From positions 1 through 54,733 of the forward strand of contig NZ_JFBL01000019.1 in the NCBI RefSeq assembly GCF_000597725.1: a DNA stretch of 54,733 nucleotides. The letters run 5' to 3'. The stretch comes from Sulfurospirillum arcachonense DSM 9755. Lineage in GTDB: Bacteria > Campylobacterota > Campylobacteria > Campylobacterales > Sulfurospirillaceae. Under the pieces are notes generated by a model. It saw only the letters and a program-made list of their open reading frames with translations. It had not been told where the DNA came from and did no database searches. Below, one piece after another: positions 41,293 through 50,142 of this stretch. Each line of letters begins with the position of its first letter. Within the stretch, counting starts at the first letter, position 1. The translations under genes and the position numbers were made by a program.

Positions 41293-42807
41293 TTAGCATA
41301 AATTAATTACACTTGCACCACGTCTAGGATCAGCACCTCCTTTAAATTTTCTACTTACTGCTTGAACCCCACCAAAAAATAAGTTAAGTTCATCAAACTC
41401 ATTGAGTTTATACTCTTTTTTAATAGTTTCATTCATCTTTACATGTAAAGAAGGCTCACAATAAATTTCACCTCTTTCATAATGAATTCTAGGAGCACTT
41501 ATAGCTTCTTGTGGAGTCATTTTAAAATGAGTATAGTTGAGTATAGTTTGTAGAACAGCACTTCTTATGCGGTTACTTCCCGCACTTCCAAGTATGAGTT
41601 CAGGTTTACCATTTTTCATAAGAGCAGTAGGAGCCATCATAGAAGGGAGTCGTATACCACTTGGCCATGAGAAAAAACCATGAGGGTTTAAATCTTCTTC
41701 CCCAAGCATATTGTTTAGCATAATACCAGTTTCAGGGATGACATGACCGCAAGCTTCACCATTGGTAGTTGTTACACTAGCAGTATTACCATCTTTATCT
41801 ATCACACTTATATGAGTAGTATTTCCCCACATATTGAGTCTACTATTCATACTAAGATTAAAGTTTTTTATGAGTTTCTCATGAGATAAAATTTCTTCAA
41901 GATGATTTTTATGGATAAATTCATCTACATGTTCTCTTCTAAAATCACCAGTGATTTTTTGTGCTTCTATAAGTTTTTCTAAGTAATTAGAGTTTAAATT
42001 TTGGTTTTCTAATAACATTAAAGAAAAAGCGATTAATATTCCACCAGAAGAGGGAGGAGGGTTAGTATATACATCATAATCTTTATATTTAAAGTGAATT
42101 GGTTCTCTCTTTTTTACTTCATAAGTTTGTAATGCTTCTTTTGTTATAAGTCCATCGTTGTTTTTACAAAGAGTATCAATATTTTGAGCGATTGTACCGT
42201 TATAAAATATATCAGCACCTTTTTGGGCAAATTCTTCTAAAAAGTTTGCATATTGAGGATTTTTAAATAGTATTGTTTCATCTATGAGTTGTCCATTGTG
42301 AGAGTATAAATCCATTGAGCTTTTTGTTGAAGTAAAAATGGGTGTGAGAAGCTTAACAAAACTAGCTTGTCTTTGTGAAAGATATATACCATCTGTAGCA
42401 TATTTTTTAGCAGGTTGGATGAGGGTTTCCATAGGTAGGCTTGCATGATCTAAATATATTTGCCAAATACCTTTTACCATACCAGGAATTGCTGCACTTC
42501 CACATCCTATATGAAACTCTTGAATGGTAGTTTTAAAATCAACATAAATTGGAAAAAACTCAGGTTCATCAATCCTTTTTTTGGGAACATCAACAAAAAA
42601 ATCATATATATGAGGAGTTTTCCCAACTTCACAGCATTGCATAAAACCACCACCACCAAGACTTGTAAATATTGGTTCACAAATAGGGGCTGCTAACATA
42701 CAAGCAAGTGCTGCATCGTAGGCATTACCACCTTGTCTTAGTATCCACTCTCCTGCTTTTGCCGTGTTTTCATCACCAGCACTTACGACACCTTTTATAT
42801 TATTCAT
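41293..42807 (-). CDS. Gamma-glutamyltransferase family protein (apparently cytoplasmic)
   Basis: A 504-residue Ntn-hydrolase that hydrolyses or transfers gamma-glutamyl groups and matures by self-cleavage. The N-terminal half shows VVSAGDENTAKAGEWILRQGG and GGGGFMQ. The predicted cleavage/nucleophile threonine lies in GNTTHISVIDKDGNTASVTTT, followed by the conserved GIMLNNMLGEED and PSSGG-like SGIRLPSMMAPT. Secreted homologues carry a signal peptide; this one begins MNNIKGVVSAG with none, so a cytoplasmic location is suggested. It overlaps the GCS2-type ligase gene by four bases. The palindrome CTTTACATGTAAAG lies at 41437-41450. Confidence 0.9.
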   Translation of the reverse strand: MNNIKGVVSAGDENTAKAGEWILRQGGNAYDAALACMLAAPICEPIFTSLGGGGFMQCCEVGKTPHIYDFFVDVPKKRIDEPEFFPIYVDFKTTIQEFHIGCGSAAIPGMVKGIWQIYLDHASLPMETLIQPAKKYATDGIYLSQRQASFVKLLTPIFTSTKSSMDLYSHNGQLIDETILFKNPQYANFLEEFAQKGADIFYNGTIAQNIDTLCKNNDGLITKEALQTYEVKKREPIHFKYKDYDVYTNPPPSSGGILIAFSLMLLENQNLNSNYLEKLIEAQKITGDFRREHVDEFIHKNHLEEILSHEKLIKNFNLSMNSRLNMWGNTTHISVIDKDGNTASVTTTNGEACGHVIPETGIMLNNMLGEEDLNPHGFFSWPSGIRLPSMMAPTALMKNGKPELILGSAGSNRIRSAVLQTILNYTHFKMTPQEAISAPRIHYERGEIYCEPSLHVKMNETIKKEYKLNEFDELNLFFGGVQAVSRKFKGGADPRRGASVINLC

Positions 42808-43898
42808 ATTAAAATTCCTAGTTTCTCGACTTCTTGTAAATCTTTTGTTTTTGCAAAAATATCTTGTTGTATTTGTGCTTGTACTTTTTTGTGGACTCTA
42901 TTTTTTAGCCTAGTTATAAACTCATCTTTTATATTTAGTTTCTCAAATACTTTCTCTTCTTGCATTTGATCAATTAACTCCAAAATATATTCTTTAATAC
43001 TTTTACATGTAAAGGAATTATTTTGGTAATTTCCTTCTAATCCATGTCTTGTAGCATTCCATTTGTTTTGCTTTAAGATTTGATGGGGGAGTTTCTCTAT
43101 CTTTTGATTTAAAGCATAAAAACATAAGGCTTGATAAAAATTGATTAAATCTTCAAGCCTTTGAAAATCATTATTAGCATCACATATCCTAATTTCAAGT
43201 GTATGAAACTTAGGACTTATTCTTAAATCCCACCATAAATCACTTGCTGAGTCTATTATGCCTGCTTTCTTAAGGTTACTATACATGTTAGTTATATCCT
43301 CAAAGCTATCAAAATACTCAGGAACACCTGCACGAGGAAGTTGGTTAAAAAGTTGTGTTCTATAAGATAATAAACCAGTATCTTGTCCATCAAAAAAAGG
43401 AGAATTAGCACTTAGTGCTAAAAAAAGAGGTAATTTATCTAGCATATAATTATATACATGTAAAGCTTCATCACTACTACTTAATCCTATATGTATATGA
43501 AACCCACATATGTGAAATTTTTTGAGTAATAAACCATATTCTTTTGAAAACTTTTTGTATCTTTTATTTTTTACAGCATCTAAAAAATCTATTTTATAAG
43601 AGTGTGCACCAGAAGTAGCGAGTATAAAGTCTTGTTCTTTCCCTAGTTTTGAAACTACTTGTATATACTGTTGTAAATAATTTGTGATTTCAAAGGCACA
43701 AGTACAAACAGGAGAGACAAACTCTAACATGCATTCTAAAAATTCTTGTTGCACATTGTTTTTTAAATCATGCGGAACCAATGGCATAATTTTTGATGAA
43801 ATTTCTTTAAGTGTATAATCGTGAGCATCTTGAATTCTCACTTCTAATTCAGAACCTACTGTAAATGCTTTTTTATTTGACCATTTCTTAAAGTTCAT
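42804..43898 (-). CDS. YbdK-type carboxylate-amine ligase (GCS2 family)
   Basis: A 364-residue ATP-dependent ligase related to glutamate-cysteine ligase family 2. The metal/substrate motifs are FTVGSELEVRI near the N-terminus, FHICGFHIHIGL in the centre and FHTLEIRICDA. Family members join the gamma-carboxyl of glutamate, or a related acid, to an amine; many have only weak glutamate-cysteine ligase activity. Coupling with a gamma-glutamyltransferase suggests a gamma-glutamyl amide made and broken by neighbouring enzymes. It is divergent from the small gene at 43960. TACATGTA occurs at 43014-43021 and 43455-43462. Confidence 0.88.
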   Translation of the reverse strand: MNFKKWSNKKAFTVGSELEVRIQDAHDYTLKEISSKIMPLVPHDLKNNVQQEFLECMLEFVSPVCTCAFEITNYLQQYIQVVSKLGKEQDFILATSGAHSYKIDFLDAVKNKRYKKFSKEYGLLLKKFHICGFHIHIGLSSSDEALHVYNYMLDKLPLFLALSANSPFFDGQDTGLLSYRTQLFNQLPRAGVPEYFDSFEDITNMYSNLKKAGIIDSASDLWWDLRISPKFHTLEIRICDANNDFQRLEDLINFYQALCFYALNQKIEKLPHQILKQNKWNATRHGLEGNYQNNSFTCKSIKEYILELIDQMQEEKVFEKLNIKDEFITRLKNRVHKKVQAQIQQDIFAKTKDLQEVEKLGILI

Positions 43899-43959
43899 CT
43901 TCTTTCCTTAATAGTTAAGTAAAAATATTGTAACATAAAGAAAAAAAATTGGGAATACG

Positions 43960-44220
43960 ATGGAATTGCAGTTTGAGTATAAAATACTAGATGAAAAAAT
44001 TAATAAAGAAGAATTTTTTGAAAAAGAGGGCAATTTACCTTTTGATGGAGATTCTAAAATACAAATGGAAGTAATGATGCAAGAAATTTGCGATAAACTT
44101 GCTTTGAAAGATGAATATTTAATCAAAAAGCTAGAAGTAACACTCAAATATGATTTACCATTTTTTGCTGCAAATAGAAGACTGGCAAAAAACTGGATAT
44201 TAGAAAATTTTATATTTTAG
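43960..44220 (+). CDS. Small acidic protein of unknown function, upstream of sixA
   Basis: An 86-residue protein I do not recognise. It is rich in Glu, Lys and Phe, without signal peptide, membrane segment or cysteine pairs except for one Cys (EICDKLALKDEYL). The C-terminus FFAANRRLAKNWILENFIF resembles a short amphipathic helix. The start ATG 43960 has TTGGGAATAC upstream (GGGA). sixA begins 13 bases after its stop, so the two are very probably cotranscribed. That coupling and the ribosome-binding site make it a real gene rather than a chance frame. Confidence 0.65.
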   Translation: MELQFEYKILDEKINKEEFFEKEGNLPFDGDSKIQMEVMMQEICDKLALKDEYLIKKLEVTLKYDLPFFAANRRLAKNWILENFIF

Positions 44221-44233
44221 GAGAACATTGTAA

Positions 44234-44734
44234 ATGAAAACCATTTATCTTATTCGTCATGCAAAATCTAGTTGGAATGAAATAGGAATTAGTGATTTTG
44301 AAAGACCGTTGAATAAAAGAGGTAAAAGAGATTTACCATATATGGCAGATAGACTAAAAAAATTTAAAATAAAGCCTGATTTAATCCTTTCAAGTCCTGC
44401 AAAAAGGGCACAAAAAACAGCCAAAGTTATAGCTGAAACTATTGGCTATGATAAAGATGAAATCTCTTATAAAGAGTCACTTTATGAAAGTTCTTACACC
44501 ACATATAGATATTTATTAGATTCTCTTAGTGATGATTTAAATTCTATTTTTATAGTAGCGCATAATCCTACTTTAACAGATGTTGGAGAGAGATTAAGTG
44601 GAGCAATATTAACAAATATTCCAACTTGTTCTATAGTTTGCATAGAGTTTGATGTAGAAAGTTTTCAAGATATAAAAGAAGAGAGTGGTAAAATTATGTT
44701 TTTTGATTATCCTAAAAAACATAATATAGAATAA
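44234..44734 (+). CDS. sixA: Phosphohistidine phosphatase SixA-like
   Basis: A 166-residue histidine-phosphatase-superfamily protein. The N-terminal catalytic RHG-type motif is MKTIYLIRHAKSSWNE. The second catalytic region is LILSSPAKRAQKTAKVIAE, and the second histidine is in IFIVAHNPTLTDVG. SixA removes phosphate from histidine in phosphorelay proteins (ArcB-type HPt domains or PTS NPr). No HPt protein is near, so the target is open. A strong AGGAGAACA site precedes the start. It meets the next gene stop to stop at 44734/44735. Confidence 0.88.
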   Translation: MKTIYLIRHAKSSWNEIGISDFERPLNKRGKRDLPYMADRLKKFKIKPDLILSSPAKRAQKTAKVIAETIGYDKDEISYKESLYESSYTTYRYLLDSLSDDLNSIFIVAHNPTLTDVGERLSGAILTNIPTCSIVCIEFDVESFQDIKEESGKIMFFDYPKKHNIE

Positions 44735-45202
44735 TTATTTAGTTTTAAAGATAAAAACTCCTGCTTCATCTCCCAAAACTACTTCCGCTCTCCAAATCAT
44801 ATTTCCTACTATACATGTAGGAAGGGTTGTTGTAGCTGTGTAGAGGTTTTGAGAAACTTTTTTCATTTTTAAATCATAATATCCCATATTCATATTTGTA
44901 GCAAATATATGTAAGTCTAATGTTTCTTTTAAAATATTGTCTTGTGTTGTAAGTTCAAAAATTAGTGGTTTCATGAGTGGAATAGATTTTGGTTTTATAT
45001 CAAAACTAATTTTACCATAAGAGGGTAAAGTAGCACTACAAGAGTTTACATGTAAATCACAGTTTTCAGGTTGCTCATAAAATTTGATATCATTTTTAAA
45101 ATAAGAACTTATAGTGGTATGATCAACCAACAGATACAATGCAATACACAAAACGGCTACTATTTCTAAAGAGAGTATTATAAAGAATTTTTTATTTTTC
45201 AT
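44735..45202 (-). CDS. Membrane-anchored periplasmic protein of unknown function
   Basis: A 155-residue protein with one N-terminal membrane helix (about residues 6-25) and a periplasmic domain of about 125 residues that looks beta-rich. It contains a cysteine pair in NCDLHVNSCSA and a conserved-looking end (LPTCIVGNMIWRAEVVLGD). The layout, with a single helix and a small beta domain, recalls FixH/YtkA-like proteins that sit near copper or oxidase assembly genes, but I cannot confirm this. TACATGTA lies at 44812-44819 and 45047-45054. No partner gene is adjacent. Confidence 0.7.
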   Translation of the reverse strand: MKNKKFFIILSLEIVAVLCIALYLLVDHTTISSYFKNDIKFYEQPENCDLHVNSCSATLPSYGKISFDIKPKSIPLMKPLIFELTTQDNILKETLDLHIFATNMNMGYYDLKMKKVSQNLYTATTTLPTCIVGNMIWRAEVVLGDEAGVFIFKTK

Positions 45203-45336
45203 ACATGATTTTATACTAATATTGTTTAGAATATATTAAATTAGCGCTCAAACAACAAAGTAATAAAAATATTATAAATTATAATTAATTTAATAATTAA
45301 AGTACTTAATTTATATTAAAGGAATATAATAACTTA

Positions 45337-45425
45337 TAGTGGTTCAGGTATTGTGGATAGTAGTATGTGTAACCTCCTTTTGATAGTAAAAAGGGGAATT
45401 TACGTTTCCCTTTTTACCTTTTTGA
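45337..45425 (+). ncRNA. Candidate small RNA upstream of the helicase gene
   Basis: This sits in the only gene-free stretch above 300 bases (45203-45531). A TATAAT at 45325-45330 predicts a start near 45337. The span has GGTT (45341-45344) able to pair with AACC (45371-45374), an unpaired CCUCC-containing segment, and a strong terminator hairpin at 45388-45415 followed by ACCTTTTT. No open frame with a ribosome-binding site fits. The helicase has its own TATAAT downstream of the hairpin, so this would be a separate transcript of about 90 bases. I know of no family match. Confidence 0.4.
45388..45415 (+). terminator. Rho-independent terminator hairpin before the helicase gene
   Basis: Stem AAAAAGGGGAA / TTTCCCTTTTT (8 Watson-Crick pairs plus GAA/TTT) with loop TTTACG, followed by ACCTTTTTG. 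An upstream CCTTTT (45376-45381) could pair with AAAAGG (45389-45394) instead, excluding this hairpin. Confidence 0.7.
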
Positions 45426-45436
45426 ATAAATTACGC

Positions 45437-45442
45437 TATAAT
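45437..45442 (+). promoter_or_regulatory. Probable -10 element for the helicase gene
   Basis: A perfect TATAAT that would give a leader of about 83 bases before ATG 45532. No clear -35 (TTTACC at the right distance). Confidence 0.5.
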
Positions 45443-45531
45443 CATCTCCCATTTGAACAATCTAACCTTTTAAAAATTTTCTTTGAACTTGGTAATTGTC
45501 AACAGGATTCAATAAAAAAAGGTTAATTAAT

Positions 45532-46791
45532 ATGTCATTTACAAAACTTGGTTTATCAAAACCACTTTTACAAGCAATACAAGAGCAAGGTTATACAGAG
45601 CCAACGCCAATACAAAAACAAGCAATACCAATTATTTTATCAAAAAAAGATGTACTAGCAGGTGCTCAAACAGGTACGGGTAAAACAGCTGGTTTTACAC
45701 TTCCTTTACTAGAACTTTTAGGAGAACATGCTCAATCAAAAGGAAAACATCCCGTTCGTGCACTTATCTTAACTCCTACAAGAGAGTTAGCAACCCAAGT
45801 ACATGAAAGTGTTCTTACTTATGGAAAACATCTTCCTTATAAATCAACTGTTGTTTTTGGAGGAGTTGGAATCAATCCTCAAATAGGAAACTTTAGAAGA
45901 GGGGTAGATATAGTAGTAGCAACTCCAGGAAGACTACTTGATCATATTGGAAGAAAAACAGTTAATTTATCAAAAGTGGAGTTTCTTATATTAGATGAAG
46001 CAGATAGAATGCTTGATATGGGTTTTATTAATGATATTAAAAAAATCTTAGCACTCTTACCTAAAAACAGACAAAATTTACTATTTTCTGCAACATTTTC
46101 AGATGATATAAAAAAATTAGCAGATAGTTTATTAAATAAACCAGCTCTTATAGAAGTAGCGCGTAGAAATACGGCTTCTGAGTTAGTAGAACAATTAGTT
46201 CATCCTGTTGATAAAGATAAGAAAAGGGCTCTTTTATCGAAGTTAATCAAAAAAGGTGATTGGAAACAAGTATTGGTTTTTACTAGAACAAAACATGGCG
46301 CTAATAAGCTCAGTGAGCAATTAGCAAAAGATGGTATAACTTCTGCTGCAATTCATGGAAATAAAAGTCAAGGAGCAAGAACAAAAGCACTAGCAAACTT
46401 TAAAGCTGGTAGCATAAGAGTTTTAGTTGCAACTGATATTGCTGCTCGTGGGATTGATATCGACCAACTGCCTCATGTCATTAATTTTGAGTTACCTAAT
46501 GTTTCAGAAGATTATGTTCACCGTATAGGAAGAACTGGTCGTGCAGGAAGTGAAGGTGTAGCTATCTCTTTGGTATGTGTTGATGAGCTTCAATATTTAA
46601 AAGATATAGAAAAACTTATCAAAAGAAAAATACCACAAGAGAGAATTGAAGGATTTGAGCCAGACCCAACAATCAAACCAGAACCAATAAAGAAAAAATC
46701 AAACTCAAGAAATCGTCCAAGAAATAAAAAGCCAGATGCAAGACCAACTACTTCTCGTAGTTCAGTATCAAGATCAAGTAGAAGTAGATAA
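45532..46791 (+). CDS. rhlE: DEAD-box ATP-dependent RNA helicase (RhlE-like)
   Basis: A 419-residue RNA helicase. The motifs are in order: Q motif [14 protein letters not shown], motif I AQTGTGKT, Ia PTRELA, Ib TPGRLLD, motif II DEAD ([11 protein letters not shown]), III SAT, IV-V ([25 protein letters not shown]) and [11 protein letters not shown] basic Ser/Arg-rich tail ([17 protein letters not shown], then [10 protein letters not shown]) probably aids RNA binding. The start ATG 45532 follows AAAAAAAGG by nine bases; an upstream in-frame TTG lacks support. It remodels structured RNA, often needed in the cold. A long leader with hairpins precedes it. Confidence 0.95.
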   Translation: MSFTKLGLSKPLLQAIQEQGYTEPTPIQKQAIPIILSKKDVLAGAQTGTGKTAGFTLPLLELLGEHAQSKGKHPVRALILTPTRELATQVHESVLTYGKHLPYKSTVVFGGVGINPQIGNFRRGVDIVVATPGRLLDHIGRKTVNLSKVEFLILDEADRMLDMGFINDIKKILALLPKNRQNLLFSATFSDDIKKLADSLLNKPALIEVARRNTASELVEQLVHPVDKDKKRALLSKLIKKGDWKQVLVFTRTKHGANKLSEQLAKDGITSAAIHGNKSQGARTKALANFKAGSIRVLVATDIAARGIDIDQLPHVINFELPNVSEDYVHRIGRTGRAGSEGVAISLVCVDELQYLKDIEKLIKRKIPQERIEGFEPDPTIKPEPIKKKSNSRNRPRNKKPDARPTTSRSSVSRSSRSR

Positions 46792-46798
46792 TACATTT

Positions 46799-46818
46799 AG
46801 GGAGTAAAATCCCTTTTA
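46799..46818 (+). terminator. Terminator after the helicase gene
   Basis: Stem AGGGA / TCCCT with loop GTAAAA and tail TTTAAT, eight bases after the stop. It resembles the hairpin at 547-568. Confidence 0.5.
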
Positions 46819-46858
46819 ATATGAGAATATTCATAATATTTGAATAAAAAGGATTACA

Positions 46859-47608
46859 ATGGAAACTGAAGCAGTTATCTATGATGATGGTGTTCACAAG
46901 TGTGTAATGTTTAATTTCGATGATGAAGAGTATGAAAATCAATATTTAGCAGTTAAACAATATCTTATAATACATCAAAATACCGGTATTTTAATTGACC
47001 CAGGAAGTAAAGGTGTTTTTGATGAGCTTTATAAGGCAATTCAAAAGTATATTCCCATAGAAAATATCAAGTTCATAACTTTTTCTCACCAAGACCCAGA
47101 TGTTGCAGGAGCTATATCTGAATGGACTATTGCAACACAAGCAAAAATTTTATTACCAAATTTATGGACTAGGTTTATGACCCATTATGGTGTTTTGGAT
47201 ATGAGTAGAATACATGCCGTTCCCAACAAAGGTACAAAAATAAAATTTGGTGAAAACTATATTTATATTATTCCCGCTCATTTCTTACATAGTCCTGGTA
47301 ATTTTTCGCTTTATGATAGTCGTTCTAAAATACTTTTTAGTGGTGATATAGGTACTAATATATCACATTATAATGAAGAAGATAAAACAGATTTTGAATC
47401 AATAAAAAGTGATATACAAGGTTTTCATGAGAGATATATGGCAGGCAATAAATTTTGTAAAGCATGGGTTAATAAAGTAAGAGAAGAAGAGGTCGCTATA
47501 ATAGCTCCTCAACATGGTATATTATACAAAGAAGATAATGTTAATAAATTTTTAAATTGGTTTGAAAATTTACAATGTGGTGGAGACTTAATGGATAAGC
47601 TGTACTAA
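46859..47608 (+). CDS. Metallo-beta-lactamase-fold diiron protein (ODP / FprA N-domain type)
   Basis: A 249-residue MBL-fold protein without the C-terminal flavodoxin domain of FprA flavodiiron proteins. The metal-site signature is FSHQDPDVAGAISEWT, the HxDxD form seen in oxygen-binding diiron proteins (ODPs) rather than the hydrolase HxHxDH. Further metal-ligand regions are HFLHSPGNFSLYD, FSGDIGTN and APQHGILY. In Treponema an ODP senses oxygen for chemotaxis. Here the gene converges with a large sensor kinase, overlapping it by four bases. An oxygen- or NO-related role is likely; whether it reduces or only senses is unknown. Confidence 0.8.
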   Translation: METEAVIYDDGVHKCVMFNFDDEEYENQYLAVKQYLIIHQNTGILIDPGSKGVFDELYKAIQKYIPIENIKFITFSHQDPDVAGAISEWTIATQAKILLPNLWTRFMTHYGVLDMSRIHAVPNKGTKIKFGENYIYIIPAHFLHSPGNFSLYDSRSKILFSGDIGTNISHYNEEDKTDFESIKSDIQGFHERYMAGNKFCKAWVNKVREEEVAIIAPQHGILYKEDNVNKFLNWFENLQCGGDLMDKLY

Positions 47609-50142
47609 TTTTTTAGTATAGATACAGTAAAAATTGCACCTTCGTTAGAATTTTTTACTGTGAGATTACCATGTAAATGTTCATTAGCTATTTTTTTACT
47701 CATATACAAGCCTAAACCTGTTCCATTGTGTTCATCTTTCGTTGTGAAATATGCTTCAAAGACTCTATCTAAAATATCACTTGGAATCCCACCAGCATTA
47801 TCTTCTACATCTATGTAGATGTATTCATCATCTTCAGTAGTATATATTTTTATAAATTTTTCTTTCACTTTTTTCTCAACTAATACTTCTTTAGCATTTT
47901 TTATTAAATTTAATAATATTTGTAAAATTTCATTTGGATAAGTATTTATTTGAGATGTTTGAAAATACATGGTTGATAGAACAACATTATTGTTTGAAAG
48001 TGTACCTTGCATAAGTTTTATGGCATCATCAATAACATTTTCTATATTTACTAAAGATTTTTCTTTATCTTCTTTAAAAAATGTTCTAAAATCTTCTATT
48101 GTATTTGAAAGAAAAGCAGTTTGTTCTAAAATACCATTGCACTCTAGCTTTAAGTCATTTTTATTAATGCTATCGATTTCAACATCTAGTAGCATATTGT
48201 TTACACCCATTGCAATACTAGCTATCGGTTGTCTCCATTGGTGAGCAATCATACTTATCATTTCACCCATTGCTGCATGTTTGGATTGAGCAAGCATTAA
48301 CTTTTCTTGTTCTTTTATTTTTTCTCTATTTTCTTGCATTTCAGAATCATCAACATAAATTCCTACAACACGATGAGGAATATCCAATTGATTATAAATT
48401 GCCTGCCCTCGAAATGAAGCGTAAATATAATGTCCATCTTTATGTTTCAATCTATGGTTGTTTGCAAAATATGACGTTTTTTTATTAAAATTATTTTCTA
48501 AATCTTCCATGACTTTTCTCTTATCATCTGGATGAATCCTTTTATGCCACTCTTCAAGAGAATCTGAAATTTCATCCTCTTCATAACCTAGTATTTTTTT
48601 CCAAATCTTGGAATAATAAACTTTATCTGTCATCATATCCCAATCCCAAAGACCAAGATTAGCCCCTTGTTCTGCAAATTGATTTCTTTTGATTATATAT
48701 TTATAATCAAGTGTGAGCTTTTCTATATCTGTAATGTCTGAGAATATAGCGATATAGATATTGTTTTTACTATACGTAAATTTTATTGCATGAACTAAAA
48801 AAGTGTGAATTTTACCATCTTTTTTCATAAGTACTTTATGGATTTTGTTTGGATTTTTTATAATATAGTTTATCCATACAGTTCCCTCCATCTTTTTTTG
48901 GATATAACCATCTTTTTTTATAAAAAACTCGCAGATACAATTATATTTCTCTTTAAATTTTTCTATAGATTTAAATGATACAAATTCCAAAGAAGATTTG
49001 TTCATACTTAAAATTTCATTCCCTGTTGTTGTTATTACAAAATTGGGTGTAGCATCTTTTATAGTATTGATGTATTCTTTTTCTTTTCTTTCATAATCAA
49101 TTATTTTAGAAAAAAAATCTTCTAAAGTATTAACAAGATATTTAAAAAGATATTTTGTTAATAGTATTATAAATAAAAGAAGTATAAGTAAAATAAATAT
49201 AGAGGTAATGACAATTTTCTTTTCTTGTTCAAGTAAGCTTGAAATATCTTTATAAAATAATAATTTAGATGTTGAATCTAATTTATAATCAAAAATATTT
49301 ACAGTTGTATAAAAAATCATTTCATTATTGAAAAATTTTAGAAGAGATGATTGAAAGTCGTAATCATTTGGAATATTTTTTAAGATTTGAATTTCTTTTT
49401 TGTTAATTATAAAAGGGATACTATATTTCGATAGTTCTAAGTTGTAATTATATGTATATTTATATTTTTTTAAATCTTGATTTCTAATTAATAAATAACC
49501 TTTTACACCCATATCTTCTTCAATATGAGAAAGTATATAATCAAGACTTATACTAATTTCAATCGCTCCTAAATAGTTGTTTTTTTCATTATAAATAGGT
49601 TTAATGATTTTATAATCAAAATCATAAGCAGTTGTTTCAAATCCTTTATATGTCATATATAGTGAATTGTTTTTATGCATATCTTTTATTATATTTCTTG
49701 TAGTAAGATCTTTTGAGTTATTATTTGGTTCTTTCATACTTAAAAATAATTTACCATCAGCTGTATGAAACCGTATATCAGTAACATCAGGATTTCTTGC
49801 TTTTGTAAAGTTCCATTCATTTAACATACTTGTTAATAGTTTTTCTTTATTTTTTTCATAAAAATATTTACCGACATTTTTATTTGTAACTATTTTTTCC
49901 AATGTTGTTTTATATTCATGTGTAAGGTCAAAAATTAATGCATAAACAGTATCTTTAATATGAGTATTTAAAGTATTAGTGTAGTCAGTAGTTTTTTCTG
50001 TTACTATAAAATAGAGTATACAGCTTAAGGCTATTAATAAGGCTAAAAAGAGCAGTAACATATTGTTACGCAGTTTTCTTTTTATTTTATTTAATATATT
50101 ATGATAGTTTTTTTCGTTCATCAACTGTTTCTCTATCAACAT
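47605..50142 (-). CDS. Multi-PAS sensor histidine kinase
   Basis: An 845-residue membrane kinase. TM1 is at about 28-50, a periplasmic sensor spans about 50-300 (TADGKLFLSMKEPNN, VKGYLLIRNQ) and TM2 is at about 308-335. A first PAS domain (about 360-480) and a PAS-fold-3 domain (about 500-605; GANLGLWDWDMMTDKVYYS, HPDDKRKVMEDL, HRLKHKDGHYIYAS) follow. HisKA has the histidine in ISMIAHQWRQPIAS (about residue 635), and the HATPase region has LLNLIKNAKEVL, EDNAGGI and GTGLGLYMSK. It overlaps the response regulator gene upstream by up to 44 bases; a second ATG at 50121 would shorten that. Its likely partner is that regulator. Confidence 0.9.
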   Translation of the reverse strand: MLIEKQLMNEKNYHNILNKIKRKLRNNMLLLFLALLIALSCILYFIVTEKTTDYTNTLNTHIKDTVYALIFDLTHEYKTTLEKIVTNKNVGKYFYEKNKEKLLTSMLNEWNFTKARNPDVTDIRFHTADGKLFLSMKEPNNNSKDLTTRNIIKDMHKNNSLYMTYKGFETTAYDFDYKIIKPIYNEKNNYLGAIEISISLDYILSHIEEDMGVKGYLLIRNQDLKKYKYTYNYNLELSKYSIPFIINKKEIQILKNIPNDYDFQSSLLKFFNNEMIFYTTVNIFDYKLDSTSKLLFYKDISSLLEQEKKIVITSIFILLILLLFIILLTKYLFKYLVNTLEDFFSKIIDYERKEKEYINTIKDATPNFVITTTGNEILSMNKSSLEFVSFKSIEKFKEKYNCICEFFIKKDGYIQKKMEGTVWINYIIKNPNKIHKVLMKKDGKIHTFLVHAIKFTYSKNNIYIAIFSDITDIEKLTLDYKYIIKRNQFAEQGANLGLWDWDMMTDKVYYSKIWKKILGYEEDEISDSLEEWHKRIHPDDKRKVMEDLENNFNKKTSYFANNHRLKHKDGHYIYASFRGQAIYNQLDIPHRVVGIYVDDSEMQENREKIKEQEKLMLAQSKHAAMGEMISMIAHQWRQPIASIAMGVNNMLLDVEIDSINKNDLKLECNGILEQTAFLSNTIEDFRTFFKEDKEKSLVNIENVIDDAIKLMQGTLSNNNVVLSTMYFQTSQINTYPNEILQILLNLIKNAKEVLVEKKVKEKFIKIYTTEDDEYIYIDVEDNAGGIPSDILDRVFEAYFTTKDEHNGTGLGLYMSKKIANEHLHGNLTVKNSNEGAIFTVSILKN

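Noticed and set aside
45365-45382. Resemblance of AACCTCCTTTT to the 3' end of 16S rRNA
   Set aside because: Only this short stretch matches; the surrounding bases do not look like rRNA, so it is not an rRNA fragment.
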